Positions 35,324-47,394 of a stretch of DNA of 64,000 bases are shown here, piece after piece (position 1 is the first letter of the stretch; every line of letters begins with the position of its first letter). Made by a program: the position numbers and the translations under genes. The DNA lies in the NCBI GenBank assembly GCA_029891385.1, contig CM057228.1, positions 51,547,783-51,611,782 of the forward strand. Reading direction: 5' to 3'. The stretch is from Erythroxylum novogranatense. Lineage: Eukaryota > Streptophyta > Magnoliopsida > Malpighiales > Erythroxylaceae. Under the pieces are notes generated by a model, which saw nothing but the letters and a program-made list of their open reading frames with translations, made no database searches and was not told where the DNA came from.

Positions 35324-36980
35324 CTAACAAATAGGAATCTTACACCTCCTACCATACAAAGCTTCATAAGGTGCCATTTGAATTCTCGAGTGATAGGAAT
35401 TGTTATAAGCAAACTCAATTAAAGACAATTGATCATCTCATGAACCTTTAAAATCCATAACACAAGCTCTCAACATTGCCTCCAGAGTCTGTATTGTTCT
35501 CTCCGATTGTCCATCAGTCTGTGGATGGAAAGCCGTACTAAAGTGCAACTTAGTTATCAAAGCCTTCTGTAAGCTTTCCCAAAACCTAGAGGTGAACCTC
35601 GAATCTCTATCAAAAACTATAAACTCGGAATCCCATGAAACCTGACTACCTCATCTATGTATTTCTTGGCCAAAGCATTCAAGGAATCTGTCTGCTTAAT
35701 TGGCAAGAAATGTGCTGACTTGGTTAGCCTATCTACAATCACCCAAATTGCATCGTGTTTCCTGTAGGTCCTGGGTAACCCCATCAAGAAATCTATCGTG
35801 ATCTTTTCTGACTTCCATTCCGGAATAGACAAAGGCTTAAGCTTGCCTGAAGGTGCCTGGTGCTCAGCCTTGACTTGCTGACACACTAAGCATCTACGAA
35901 TGTACTCTGCAATATCCTTCTTCATTCATTTCCACCAAAAGTGTTCTTTCAAATCTTTATACATTCTCGTACTCCCCGGATGCATTGCATAGGGAGCATT
36001 GTGCGCCTCATAAAATATCTCATCTTTCAACTTTAATGAGTCCGGGACACACAATCTGTTTCCTACCACCATCATTCCATCTTCTCTTATCTTAATTTCC
36101 GAAGGTTTACCCTTTTTAATGTCTTCTTTGAGCCTGCTCAAATGCTCATCCTGTTCCTGCAATTCTTTAATCTTCTCATTTAACAATGGCCTTACCCTAA
36201 AGTTAGCCAATAAACTCCCAAATTCATCTTACCTCAAAGTAACCCGAAGTTTGGCTAATTCCTTCAATAAAGGAACATATACTGTCTTCACCTGTGCCAT
36301 GGTCGATTTTCTACTCAGTGCATCCGCTACTACATTAGCTTTCCCCGGGTGGTAGTCTATCATCAAATCATAATCTTTCAGCAGTTCCAACCATCTCCTC
36401 TGTCTCAGATTCAACTCTTTCTGGCTCATCGGATACTTGAGACTTTTGTGATCCGTAAACACATTGGTAGTGACTCCATATAAATGGTGTCTCCATATTT
36501 TCAATGCAAAGATTATGGCAGCTAATTCCAAATCATGCGTAGGATAATTCATCTCATAAGGCTTTAATTGCCTAGAAGCATAAGCAATGACTCTATCTCC
36601 TTGCATCAATACACAGCCCAATCCTTTCCTTGAGGCATCACTATACACTGTATACCCATTGCTACCTGAAGGCAAAGTCAAGATCGATGCAGTTATGGGC
36701 CTATTCTTTAATTCCTCAAAATTGCTCTGACACTCCTCTGTCCACACAAACTTCTGATTCTTTCTTGTTAATTTGGTAAGTGGAGCTGCTGTTATGGAAA
36801 AGCCCTCCACAAACCTCCGATGGTATCCAGCTAAACCCAAGAAACTCCTTACTTCTGCTATGTTCTTAGGTGTTTCCCATTTCACCACAGCTTCTATTTT
36901 TCTTGGATCCACATGCACTCCTTGTTCTGAGATCACATGTCCAAGAAATACTACTTCCCTTAGCCAAAATTCGCAATTTT
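35324..36980 (-). pseudogene. Gypsy D RT tail, RNase H and integrase
   Basis: On the minus strand, from 36993: the RT tail [16 protein letters not shown], then RNase H with [18 protein letters not shown] and [15 protein letters not shown], and the [15 protein letters not shown] end. Integrase follows with an HHCC finger ([17 protein letters not shown] then CLVCQQVK), [12 protein letters not shown] and [16 protein letters not shown]. Stops interrupt it at 36229 and 35926; a frameshift lies near 35640. TGA at 35438-35440 and TAG at 35324-35326 both stand at family Trp positions. The reading then meets LTR H and continues at 30558. Confidence 0.9.
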
Positions 36981-38092
36981 GCATACAATTCATTTTTCCT
37001 CAATGTCTCCAAGGCAATCCTCAAATGCTCTTCATGCTCCTTATCACTCTTGGAATAAACCAATATATCATCAATAAATACAATGATAAATTGGTCCAAG
37101 AAAGGCTTAAAGACTCGATTCATCAAGTCCATAAAGGTTGCAGGGGCATTTGTCAATCCGAAGGGCATAACTAAAAACTCAAAATGCCCATATCGTGTTC
37201 TGAAAGCAGTCTTTGGAACATCAGACTCCTTTATCCTCAATTGGTGGTAACCCGATCTTAAGTCTATCTTGGAGAAGACTTTTGTCCCTTGCAATCGATC
37301 AAACAAATCATCTATGCGCGGAACTGGATATCTGTTCTTGACAGTTACCTGATTAAGCTTCCTGTAATCCACACACATCCTCAACGATCCATCTTTCTTC
37401 TTCACAAAAAGGACCGGAGCTCCCCAAGGTGAAGAGCTCGACCTTATGTACCCTTTCTCCAACAACTCCTCCAATTGCTCCTTAAGCTCTTTCAATTCTG
37501 TCGGAGCCATTCGGTATGGCGAAATTGAGATCGGTGCAGTACTTGAAAGAAGTTCAATGGAAAACTCAATTTTTCTAGGTGGCGGTAGTCCTGGTAATTC
37601 CTCGGGAAAGACATCCGAGAATTCCATGACTACTGGAATATCTTCTAGCTTCCCTTTATCTGCCCTTGTGTCTACCACATAGGCCAAAAGTGCCTCACAT
37701 TCCTTCCTTATCATCTTCTCCGCTATTAGAGCTGAAATAATTCTGGGCGGGCTTGTTTTTCTATCCCCTATAAATACCACTCTTCTACCATTATCCAATT
37801 CGAATTCCACTGTCTTTTGTTTACAATCCAGACGGGCATTGTACTTCTCTAAAGTGTCTATACCTAAAATCACATCCAATTCTCCCGTCTTCAATGGCAT
37901 TAGATCCACCACTAGTTGTTCCCCACCAATACATATCTCACACTCTCTATACACTTGACTGATAATAATATACCAGCCGATTGGAGTACTCACCATCAGC
38001 GGAGTATCCAATGGGCTCAAATTTCTACCACACACAGTTCTACTCAATGAAACAAACGAATGAGTAGAACCTGGATCAAGCAAAGCAATCAC
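36866..38092 (-). pseudogene. Gypsy D protease and reverse transcriptase
   Basis: The frame starts near the protease motif [12 protein letters not shown] (a DPG variant that I believe also occurs in other plant gypsy proteases). It continues through [19 protein letters not shown] and the linker [12 protein letters not shown], to RT with [49 protein letters not shown] and catalytic FIDDILVYS (Asp pair encoded at 37067-37072). About nine codons after [11 protein letters not shown] the frame shifts near 36980 and RT continues in the overlapping frame above. It is closely related to gypsy A, with the same motif order. Confidence 0.92.
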
Positions 38093-38256
38093 ATCATCAA
38101 CAAATAATTTAACTGCATCACCACAACATCCGGGCGGTCTCGTGTCCTCCTCAGGTCATTGCAGACACCCTAGCCGGTGCCCCGCCCCTTGGTCTCCCCG
38201 AAGGCTCACCTCTTAGTCTGATCGAACATCCCACTCACATGCCTTATGTCCCATGC

Positions 38257-39435
38257 TTAAGATCTCTTGGAAACTTGCATCTGACTTCTCTCCTGTCTTG
38301 CATGCTGAGGGCACTCTCTAGCCATATGTCCCTTTTCCCTACAGTTGAAGCAAGCTCCTGTCAATCTATAGCATTCTCCTCTATGGAGTTTCCCGCAGTG
38401 ATCACATTTATAGATGGATGATACATTTCCCTCTTCCCTTTTGTTGCCTACCGCCGTAGAGGCTTGATGAGAAAAAGTGGGAGTCCCCATAGATTTGGAC
38501 CTGTTGGCCCCACTACTGCGCTCCTCAGATTGCCCAGGGAAGGTCCTAGCACTCTTGTCTAGCATAGGAGTACTAGTACTACCTCCCCTCTTGAACTGCT
38601 CTCTTCCTTTTCTCTTTTTGTTCACAGCACTCTTGATATTCTCTATGTTTTCAACCCTCAGTGCCGCTTCGACCAACTGCTGAAAATCACAAAAATTCTG
38701 CACCACTACCTTCTCTCCGATGGCTAGATGCAAACCCGATTCAAACCTACGGCACTTAGCCACCTCACTCATCATCATCTCAGCTGCATACCGGGATAGT
38801 TGTGTAAACCGACGCTCATACTCGCTCACTGTCATCTCCCTCTGGGTGAGACTCAGAAACTCCCTCTTCTTTTGCTGAATGTACACCTCTGACAAGTACT
38901 TCTTCTTATAAGCAGCTAAGAAGTCCTTCCATGCCAACCTTACCGGTCTCATCTGGCTCCCTGACACACTCTCCCACTAATGTAGAGCATCTCCCTATAG
39001 CAAGCTTGCAGCATACACAATCCTCTCATCATCCTCACACTCCATCAAATCTAATATCCTCTCAGTCTTTCTCAACCAAGTCTCGACTTCTTCTAGATCC
39101 GTTGTCCCATAAAAGTCGACTGCCCCATACTTCCTCAACTTATCAAACTGTTTCTCCTTCTTAGCTAGGGCCGAACCAGAAGGCTGTGGTATCTGACCCA
39201 TAGCCTCGACAAATGCCTGAGTGAAGGCTTGGAACAACCTCGGATCCAACGGAGGCACTTGCTCCTGTAGAACTGGTGACTCCTGTGTCTGCGATTGAAT
39301 GGGCTCACTACCTTGCCCTACAGAAGCCTCAACATTTCCTGGAGATACCGACTCATCAGTACTCTACTCTCTTGTCAGAGAGTTAGGTGCAACTGACACT
39401 TGCAGAACTCCTCGTGTCCTTCTACGAGGTGGCAT
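38257..39435 (-). pseudogene. Gypsy D gag
   Basis: It starts at ATG 39435 with MPPRRRTRG and stays in one frame to 38257 apart from stops near 39364, 38995-38997 and 38977-38979. The last stands in GDALHxWES, a Trp position in the family (TGG to TAG). Motifs: FYGTTDLEEVETWLRKTERI, then WKDFLAAYKKKYL, SLTQREMTVSEYERRFTQLS, and a CCHC zinc knuckle CFNCREKGHMAREC (38311-38352) preceded by CDHCGKLHRGEC. Gag forms the particle and binds RNA. Pol is in a different frame downstream. Confidence 0.9.
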
Positions 39436-39592
39436 CTTACTCCTTCAAATATAAACACTAAGGATTAGCTACATTTCAATCTTATTTCCTACATGTATGC
39501 ATGATATGCATGCCACTTAATACAATCAATAAATTGACAATGCAACAAATAATCATATATCAAAGCAATTCGAAGCCTAGGAAAAAGCCTAA

Positions 39593-39604
39593 GCTTTGAT
39601 ACCA
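39593..39604 (-). other. Primer binding site of gypsy D
   Basis: The minus strand reads TGGTATCAAAGC four bases after an LTR end GGCCTAACA (39609). This is an initiator-tRNA-Met-type primer site. Confidence 0.8.
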
Positions 39605-39608
39605 AACA

Positions 39609-39841
39609 TGTTAGGCCCGGGTCCCGTTTCCTATCCCGAGGCGACTGCTCGGGGGTCGTCGAGTAAGGCTCACGCGGGGAAGGGTCGAAAACCTTCAAAT
39701 TTAAGAATCAGCAGTGGGGGAAAATGGTGGTTCGTCGCGGCGACAAAATGCGGACGCCTCGTAAGAGAGGTTCGCCGCGGCGAGCTCTCATGGGACATGC
39801 CGCAGCGAAAGACCAGCATCCACGCCACGGCGAACTCCCAA
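39609..39841 (-). mobile_element. 3' end of the 5' LTR of gypsy D
   Basis: On the minus strand this is the last 233 bp of the LTR, ending GGGCCTAACA before the primer site. It is GC-richer than its surroundings, with CGCGGCGA words. It is cut at 39842 by element E; the rest of this LTR is probably the minus-oriented fragment beyond E (52724-53645). Confidence 0.65.
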
Positions 39842-40149
39842 TGTTGGAACCCGAACTTTTGTTAGAAATTAAGAGTATTAAAATAAATTCAATGAGTATT
39901 TTCGGATATGAATTGTGTTATAGAAGTTTTTATGTCTTGAGGAAATTGATGAGAAAGAGAATTTATTGGTTTTGATGACTTTGAAATTTGAGTAGAGTAG
40001 TATGAGTTATGAAAGTCAAAATAAACTAGTTGATTGAAATGGAAGTTGAAAAGCAAGAAATAATTAGTGAAAGTGTTATATTTTGAAAAAAATAGAAAGT
40101 TTGATTTGAAAGTTGACTTTTGATTTAGGCAGAATTTGAGGAAATGATC

Positions 40150-41000
40150 TTCATGAAATTGTAGCTTATGTTGAGAGCTTTTCGTAGTCATAAATTACGC
40201 TATTTTTCGATATCGGGATTGAAAGTTATGATCTTTGAAAGTTAAGTGTATTTTGTTTTGGTTTTGGAAAATGCTCTAAGTGTAGGATTGTATATGTCGT
40301 GTTTTGAGGCGATTTCTGTACTGATGTGGTTTGAATTGGAGTAAATGGTCTACTTGAAAGTTGTAGAGAATTTGAATAGCTTTAAAATGATGTATAATAT
40401 GCGATTCTTGGTTGTGGAGGTTGAAAGATATGATAATGTGAAATTTGGATATTGCTTAGGTGATTGCTATCAGGGCAGAAAATTTGATTGAAACATTGAC
40501 TTAGATAGAGGTTGAAGTTGTTTTGGAGTTCTTCATGAACATTGTAGAGCTTGTTTTTATCTTTCCATTGATATAAAGCACGAAAATATTGGACAAGGGA
40601 GTAGAAAGTTATGATTGTTAGAAGTGTTGATGCTGTTTAGTGTGAAGCTGATCGACCAGTCACTTTATAAGGAGTTTTTGACCCATTTAGAGGTCAATAT
40701 GATGTCTAAGAACTTAATAAAAGTTGTAGAGGGTTCTTTTACCTTTCTATAGACACTAAGTTTGTCAAATTTGGAGTTCTGGTTCAAAAGTTATGATGTT
40801 TTCAAGTTGAGGTGCTGTGTAAAGTTTTGAGGAGATTATCGATCGGTTATCTTTGAGCTCATTTTTGAATCCTTTAAAGACCGAGTTTGTTTGTGAGTTC
40901 TTCTTGAAAATTGTAGATCTCTCTTTTATCTTTCCAACGGTACCAAGTTTGTCCAATTTGGAGCTCGGAGTCAAAAGTTATGAGAGTTGGAAGTTTGAAG
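40150..41000 (+). repeat. Degenerate ~190-bp periodic cassette in LTR E
   Basis: Cores near 40158, 40362, 40543, 40725 and 40910, each with a TTGTAG word, a CTTTATCTTTCCA-like stretch and a closing AAAGTTATGA. The same block is in the 3' LTR from about 48330 to 49170. The cores match those of LTR B. Confidence 0.65.
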
Positions 41001-41017
41001 GTCGGATTGGGTGCTGG

Positions 41018-41150
41018 CCGACCTCTGTTGACCGACCGACCTCTGTTGGCCGACCTCTGCTGGCCGACCGACCTTTGATGGCCGACCGACCTCTGTTGGC
41101 CGACCGACCTCTGATGGCCGACCGACCTCTATTGGCCGACCGATCTTCAT
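41018..41150 (+). repeat. GGCCGACCTCTGTT minisatellite, 5' LTR of E
   Basis: Tandem units of 14 bp (GGCCGACCTCTGTT) and an 18-bp form with an extra CGAC. Because 18 is a multiple of 3, artificial frames such as MADRPLLADRP arise on both strands; they are not genes. Further copies lie at 44134-44185 and 49190-49356. Confidence 0.85.
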
Positions 41151-41240
41151 TCTGGCCGAGCTTTAACCTCCCTTCACTCTTTTGGCCATAACTTCTTCTT
41201 CCAACATCCGTTCAACCTGATTTTTTTAAAAATTAAACTA

Positions 41241-42000
41241 GAGAGATGGGGCTACAAATGTTATGAAGGATCCGAGCTATAATTTAGCCTCTAAAACTTC
41301 CAAATACAAGTCGGAAGTTCAGTGTAGTGTTCAGTCCTGGTGTTGTAGTGGCTGAATAGTGTTCAGTATTTTGGATATATCTCAATCGATAGAGCTCGGA
41401 TTGAGTTGATTCTTATTGCTACTTAACATAGAGACATGGGGCTACAAATGTTATGAAGGAGCCGAGCTATAATTTAGCCTCTAAGATTTCCAAATATAGG
41501 TTGGAAGTTCAGTGTAGTGTTTAGTCCCGGTGTTGTTGTGGCTCAACAGTGTTCAGTATTTTGGCTATATCTCTATCAATCGAGCTCGTATTGAGTTGAT
41601 TCTTATTTCTAATTAAAATAGAGACATGGGGCTATAAATGTTATGAAGGATCCGAGCTATAATGTAGCCTCTAAGACTTCCAAATGTAGGTCGGAAGTTC
41701 AGTGTAGTGTTCAGTTCCGGTGTTGTAGTGACTGAATAGTGTTCAGTATTTTGGATATATCTCGATCACTAGAGCTTGGATTGAGTTGATTCTTGTTGTT
41801 AATTAAAATAGAGACATGGGTCTTCAAATGTTATGAAGGAGCCGATCTATAATTTAGCCTCTAAGACTTCCAAATTCGGGTCGGAAGTCAGGTGTAGTAT
41901 TCAGCTTGGGTCCAAGAATGACTTCATATTTTGAGATATTTTGAGATATAGAGCTCGATCGACCTGATTCTTGAAGCGATGGATTTGTAAGAAATAGGGA
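41241..42000 (+). repeat. 190-bp tandem repeat, first set
   Basis: Units starting GAGACATGGGGCTAC or close variants begin at 41241, 41431, 41621 and 41811, a period of exactly 190 bp. Each runs through GGTCGGAAGTTCAGTGTAGT and GAGCTCGGATTGAGTTGATT. The array ends about 180 bp before the TATA box. Confidence 0.9.
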
Positions 42001-42181
42001 ACATTTCTATAGAATAAAGTTTTGTCTAATGGCTTCATCTACCTGATCGAAATAATCAGACCAAATGTCGCTTTTAAACACCAATGAAGGGCAATTTTGG
42101 AAGTTTACTTAAAGGGTTAAGTTTATAGGCTTAAATGGATGGGCATATGGGTCATTCCTCATTCATTAAATGACATGGCAA

Positions 42182-42188
42182 TATAAAA
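42182..42188 (+). promoter_or_regulatory. TATA box of LTR E, first copy
   Basis: TATAAAA in GGCAATATAAAAGCAAGAGG, followed by a purine-rich leader-like stretch. The same site recurs at 45219-45225 and 50592-50598. It is the best promoter candidate of this element; the start of transcription is not shown directly. Confidence 0.55.
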
Positions 42189-44133
42189 GCAAGAGGGATG
42201 TCATTTTTGAAGGAGAATCCACGACACTTAAGAGACAAAATAAGAAACAGAACAAGAGAAAGAAGAGAGAAGGGAGAGCACTTTCGGATGAGAGAAAATG
42301 AAAGAGAAAGAGAAAGAGAGGGAAAGCATAGGGTTTTCGATTTTTGGGAGGTCTCAAGGGGATTTTGAGTTGTTTCAAGGGAAAAAGGATGGAAGATGAT
42401 GAAAGCTTCCTTCCAAACTAAGATATATCCGAAAATGGTGACGGATGGGGTAAGACCTGAAATTTTGATTTGTTAATTTTGGAAGATTTTTGGTTTAGAA
42501 TCATGGAAAATGATATGGGTTTGTGTATTATGGAGTAAATTTTGGTGATTGCTAAGTATTATGGGTTTAATTTTGGGTGAAAATTAATTAGGGTTTATGC
42601 CAAATTTTAGAATTTGGGGATTTTGGAAATTCTTACTTTAGATAGCTTGGAAAAGTGATGAATTTGGGTTTCCTATAGTTAATTTTGAGGATTATGATTT
42701 TTATGATGTTGAATTTGGATGTTTATGGTTTAGGGAAATTTCAATTGGAAGAAAGAAGGAATCAATGGACAAATTGGAGCAAGAAACAAGTATCTAGCAT
42801 CGATTCGAGGTATGTAATGTGTTTATAATTTGAATTTATAAGCCACTACTGCTTTCTTTAAATAAAGAGATTTTTCTGATTTCAATTGCATCATAAATGT
42901 TGTATCATTGTATGAATGATTTGAAAAATCATTTTTAATTCAATACATAGACTTTGGATGAATTGCAACATACATTGTGTTATGCCTCGAAAGATTACAT
43001 GGCATTTCGTATATTCGGAAAACATCATGCGATAAATGATTTTGAGCATGATATGTGCTTTTGTGTGGGCAAGAGAGGAACGTTGTGTTAGTCACGTGCA
43101 CGTCGACGTCTACCCTTATCCCGGCTGCCTTCTTGTGGATATACGAGATCCGAAATCGGACTCGTTGTGTTTACGGTATAAACTTCGGTTTATCCGTCAT
43201 GTTTATGGAACTTTCGAGCCATTTGTGTGCATTACATATGTGATATGACATTGCATCTATAAATTGTGAAGTTGATGCATTCATGTTTTGTAATCTATGG
43301 ATTTATGGCTAAAAGCCTAAGAATCATACGTTTTACAAACTGCGAGTTTGACTACAGCAAGAAAAGAACCTTTCAAAACGTGCTTTACGGATTTCAAAGA
43401 AATGTTTTTCTAAGACCAGAGAAAAAAAAAGATTTCAAGGGTTTTTGCTTATCTATTCGATTTATAAACGTATTATCCATGAGCTTTGTGCTCACCCCCC
43501 CTTTCATCCCCATCTCCAGGTTTTCGAGCGGTAGATCGGATGAAAGAATGTCAAGACGTGTTATTCGATTTTTTATCGTTTGTATTTTGTGAAAAATGGG
43601 ATTTTTGTATCGGTTTGTATAAGACTGTTTTTTTCAATTATTTTATTACAAGTATTATTATGGGATTGTATTATGAATTCTGGACGTGTGTATTGATTTA
43701 AGTTATGAATGGGATCTGGATATAGAGATGATTGATTATTGGGTTTGGATTGATTTGATTTATGAAAGGGTGTATAAATTGTAATTGAATTATGAGATTT
43801 GGATGAGGCTATTGAGTTATGGTATTGCACATGGATATGTTATATAACTTTTGTATGTTCAACTGAGATATAAGCATGATTTGTATATGGAAAAATGTGA
43901 ATGAATGGGTATTGGACATTGGATAGTGCGATTGTATGTGAATGTTAATGGATTGAGGATATTGAAGTTACTTGTAAGAGATGGAATGAAAATGAAAGAA
44001 AGAAATAAAGAAAAAAAGTACACTGATTGGATTAGTTTCGACTGATAGTCTTACGGTTTCCAACACAAACGCTTTCTTTGATATTTGTTCACGGATGTCG
44101 GAAATTGATTTCGATTCGTTTTGATCCGAAGTT

Positions 44134-47100
44134 CGACCTCTGATGGCCGACCGACCTCTATTGGCCGACCGATCTTCATTCTGGCCGAGCTTTAACCTCC
44201 CTTCACTCTTTTGGCCATAACTTCTTCTTCCAACATCCGTTCAACCTGATTTTTTTAAAAATTAAACTAGAGAGATGGGGCTACAAATGTTATGAAGGAT
44301 CCGAGCTATAATTTAGCCTCTAAAACTTCCAAATACAAGTCGGAAGTTCAGTGTAGTGTTCAGTCCTGGTGTTGTAGTGGCTGAATAGTGTTCAGTATTT
44401 TAGATATATCTCAATCGATAGAGCTCGGATTGAGTTGATTCTTATTGCTACTTAACATAGAGACATGGGGCTACAAATGTTATGAAGGAGCCGAGCTATA
44501 ATTTAGCCTCTAAGATTTCCAAATATAGGTTGGAAGTTCAGTGTAGTGTTCAGTCCCGGTGTTGTTGTGGCTCAACAGTGTTCAGTATTTTGGCTATATC
44601 TCTATCAATCGAGCTCGTATTGAGTTGATTCTTATTTCTAATTAAAATAGAGACATGGGGCTATAAATGTTATGAAGGATCCGAGCTATAATGTAGCCTC
44701 TAAGACTTCCAAATGTAGGTCGGAAGTTCAGTGTAGTGTTCAGTTCCGGTGTTGTAGTGACTGAATAGTGTTCAGTATTTTGGATATATCTCGATCACTA
44801 GAGCTTGGATTGAGTTGATTCTTGTTGTTAATTAAAATAGAGACATGGGTCTTCAAATGTTATGAAGGAGCCGATCTATAATTTAGCCTCTAAGACTTCC
44901 AAATTCGGGTCGGAAGTCAGGTGTAGTATTCAGCTTCGGGTCTGAAGAACAGACTTCAGTATTTTTGAGATATTTTGAGATATAGAGCTCCGATCGACCT
45001 GATTCTTGAAGCGATGGATTTGTAAGAAATAGGGGAACATTTCTATAGAATAAAGTTTTGTCTAATGGCTTCATCTACCTGATCGAAATAATCAGACCAA
45101 ATGTCAGTTTTAAACACCAATGAAGGGGCAATTTTGGAAGTTTACTTAAAGGGTTAAGTTTATAGGCTTAAATGGATGGGCATATGGGTCATTCCTCATT
45201 CATTAAATGACATGGCAATATAAAAGCAAGAGGGATGTCATTTTTGAAGGAGAATCCACGACACTTAAGAGACAAAATAAGAAACAGAACAAGAGAAAGA
45301 AGAGAGAAGGGAGAGCACTTTCGGATGAGAGAAAATGAAAGAGAAAGAGAAAGAGAGGGAAAGCATAGGGTTTTCGATTTTTGGGAGGTCTCAAGGGGAT
45401 TTTGAGTTGTTTCAAGGGAAAAAGGATGGAAGATGATGAAAGCTTCCTTCCAAACTAAGATATATCCGAAAATGGTGACGGATGGGGTAAGACCTGAAAT
45501 TTTGATTTGTTAATTTTGGAAGATTTTGGTTTAGAATCATGGAAAATGATATGGGTTTGTGTATTATGGAGTAAATTTTGGTGATTGCTAAGTATTATGG
45601 GTTTAATTTTGGGTGAAAATTAATTAGGGTTTATGCCAAATTTTAGAATTTGGGGATTTTGGAAATTCTTACTTTAGATAGCTTGGAAAAGTGATGAATT
45701 TGGGTTTCCTATAGTTAATTTTGAGGATTATGATTTTTATGATGTTGAATTTGGATGTTTATGGTTTAGGGAAATTTCAATTGGAAGAAAGAAGGAATCA
45801 ATGGACAAATTGGAGCAAGAAACAAGTATCTAGCATCGATTTGAGGTAGGTAATGTGTTTATAATTTGAATTTATAAGCCACTACTGCTTTCTTTAAATA
45901 AAGAGATTTTTCTGATTTCAATTGCATCATAAATGTTGTATCATTGTATGAATGATTTGAAAAATCATTTTTAATTCAATACATAGACTTTGGATGAATT
46001 GCAACATACATTGTGTTATGCCTCGAAAGATTACATGGCATTTCGTATATTCGGAAAACATCATGCGATAAATGATTTTGAGCATGATATGTGCTTTTGT
46101 GTGGGCAAGAGAGGAACGTTGTGTTAATCACGTGCACGTCGACGTCTACCCTTATCCCGGCTGCCTTCAGGATATACGAGATCCAAATCGGACTCGTTGT
46201 GTTTCTGATATAAACTTGGTTTATCCGTCATGTTTATGGAACTTTCGAGCCATTTGTGTGCATTACATATGTGATATGACATTGCATCTATAAATTGTGA
46301 AGTTGATGCATTCATGTTTTGTAATCTATGGATTTATGGCTAAAAGCCTAAGAATCATACGTTTTACAAACTGCGAGTTTGACTACAGCAAGAAAAGAAC
46401 CTTTCAAAACGTGCTTTACGGATTTCAAAGAAATGTTTTTCTAAGACCAGAGAAAAAAAAAGATTTCAAGGGTTTTTGCTTATCTATTCGATTTATAAAC
46501 GTATTATCCATGAGCTTTGTGCTCACCCCCCCTTTCATCCCCATCTCCGTGTTTTCGGCGGTAGATCGGATGAAAGAATGTCAAGACGTGTTATTCGATT
46601 TTTATCGTTTGTATTTTGTGAAAATGGGATTTTGTATCGGTTTGTATAAGATTGTTTTTTCAATTATTTTATTACAAGTATTATTATGGGATTGTATTAT
46701 GAATTCGGACGTGTGTATTGATTTAAGTTATGAATGGGATCGGATATAGAGATGATTGATTATTGGGTTTGGATTGATTTGATTTATGAAAGGGTGTATA
46801 AATTGTAATTGAATTATGAGATTTGGATGAGGCTATTGAGTTATGGTATTGCACATGGATATGTTATATAACTTTTGTATGTTCAACTGAGATATAAGCA
46901 TGATTTGTATATGGAAAAATGTGAATGAATGGGTATTGGACATTGGATAGTGCGATTGTATGTGAATGTTAATGGATTGAGGATATTGAAGTTACTTGTA
47001 AGAGATGGAATGAAAATGAAAGAAAGAAATAAAGAAAAAAAGTACACTGATTGGATTAGTTTCGACTGATAGTCTTACGGTTTCCAACACAAACGCTTTC

Positions 47101-47157
47101 TTTGATATTTGTTCACGGATGTCGGAAATTGATTTCGATTCGTTTTGATCCGAAGTT
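44134..47157 (+). repeat. Second copy of a 3-kb tandem duplication inside LTR E
   Basis: It repeats 41105-44133. The left junction joins GATCCGAAGTT directly to CGACCTCTGATGG, which in the first copy lies inside the minisatellite. The two copies are much closer to each other than to the 3' LTR. They differ mainly by short insertions and deletions, for example near 43505 against 46550 and 41930 against 44945. Unequal exchange or an assembly duplication could produce it. Confidence 0.85.
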
Positions 47158-47394
47158 TGCTTCTTTTCGATTTGCTTCTGCTTTGTGTTATTCGATTCGC
47201 CTTCGGATTCGATTTATCCGATTTGATAATTGATTTGTATCTGATTTGATTTCGCCTTATGTTTCGTTTCGTTTCTTTGATTCGATTCATATTAGTTCGT
47301 ATTCGTATTGAACTTCGCTTTGCTTCCGCACTTCGTGTTTCGTATTCATTTCTGTTTTTCGATTGGGATCCGATTTCTGAATCGGGTCCCAACA

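Larger units (their letters stand above)
39842..47394 (+). mobile_element. 5' LTR of element E with internal duplication
   Basis: It starts TGTTGGAACCCGAAC and ends GGGTCCCAACA. Order: degenerate ~190-bp cassette (40150-41000), 14/18-bp minisatellite (41018-41150), four exact-period 190-bp units (41241-42000), TATA box (42182), purine-rich leader, donor-like GAGGTATGT (42809), the GAGCTTTGTGCTCACCCC block (43478) and a 3' end rich in CGATTC words. The segment 41105-44133 is repeated as 44134-47157, so the LTR has two TATA boxes and two sets of 190-bp units. Confidence 0.85.

Noticed and set aside
40853..41191. Open frame ending in MADRPLLADRP repeats (also 49041-49421 on both strands)
   Set aside because: It is produced by the 14/18-bp minisatellite, whose 18-bp units keep all frames open; no start context, conservation or domain.
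41241..42000. 190-bp units as a centromeric satellite
   Set aside because: Only four or five units, always within an LTR at a fixed place; no long array in the window.
42166..42378. 70-residue minus-strand frame repeated exactly at 45203 and nearly at 50576
   Set aside because: Antisense of the purine-rich leader of LTR E; the repetition only reflects LTR copies.
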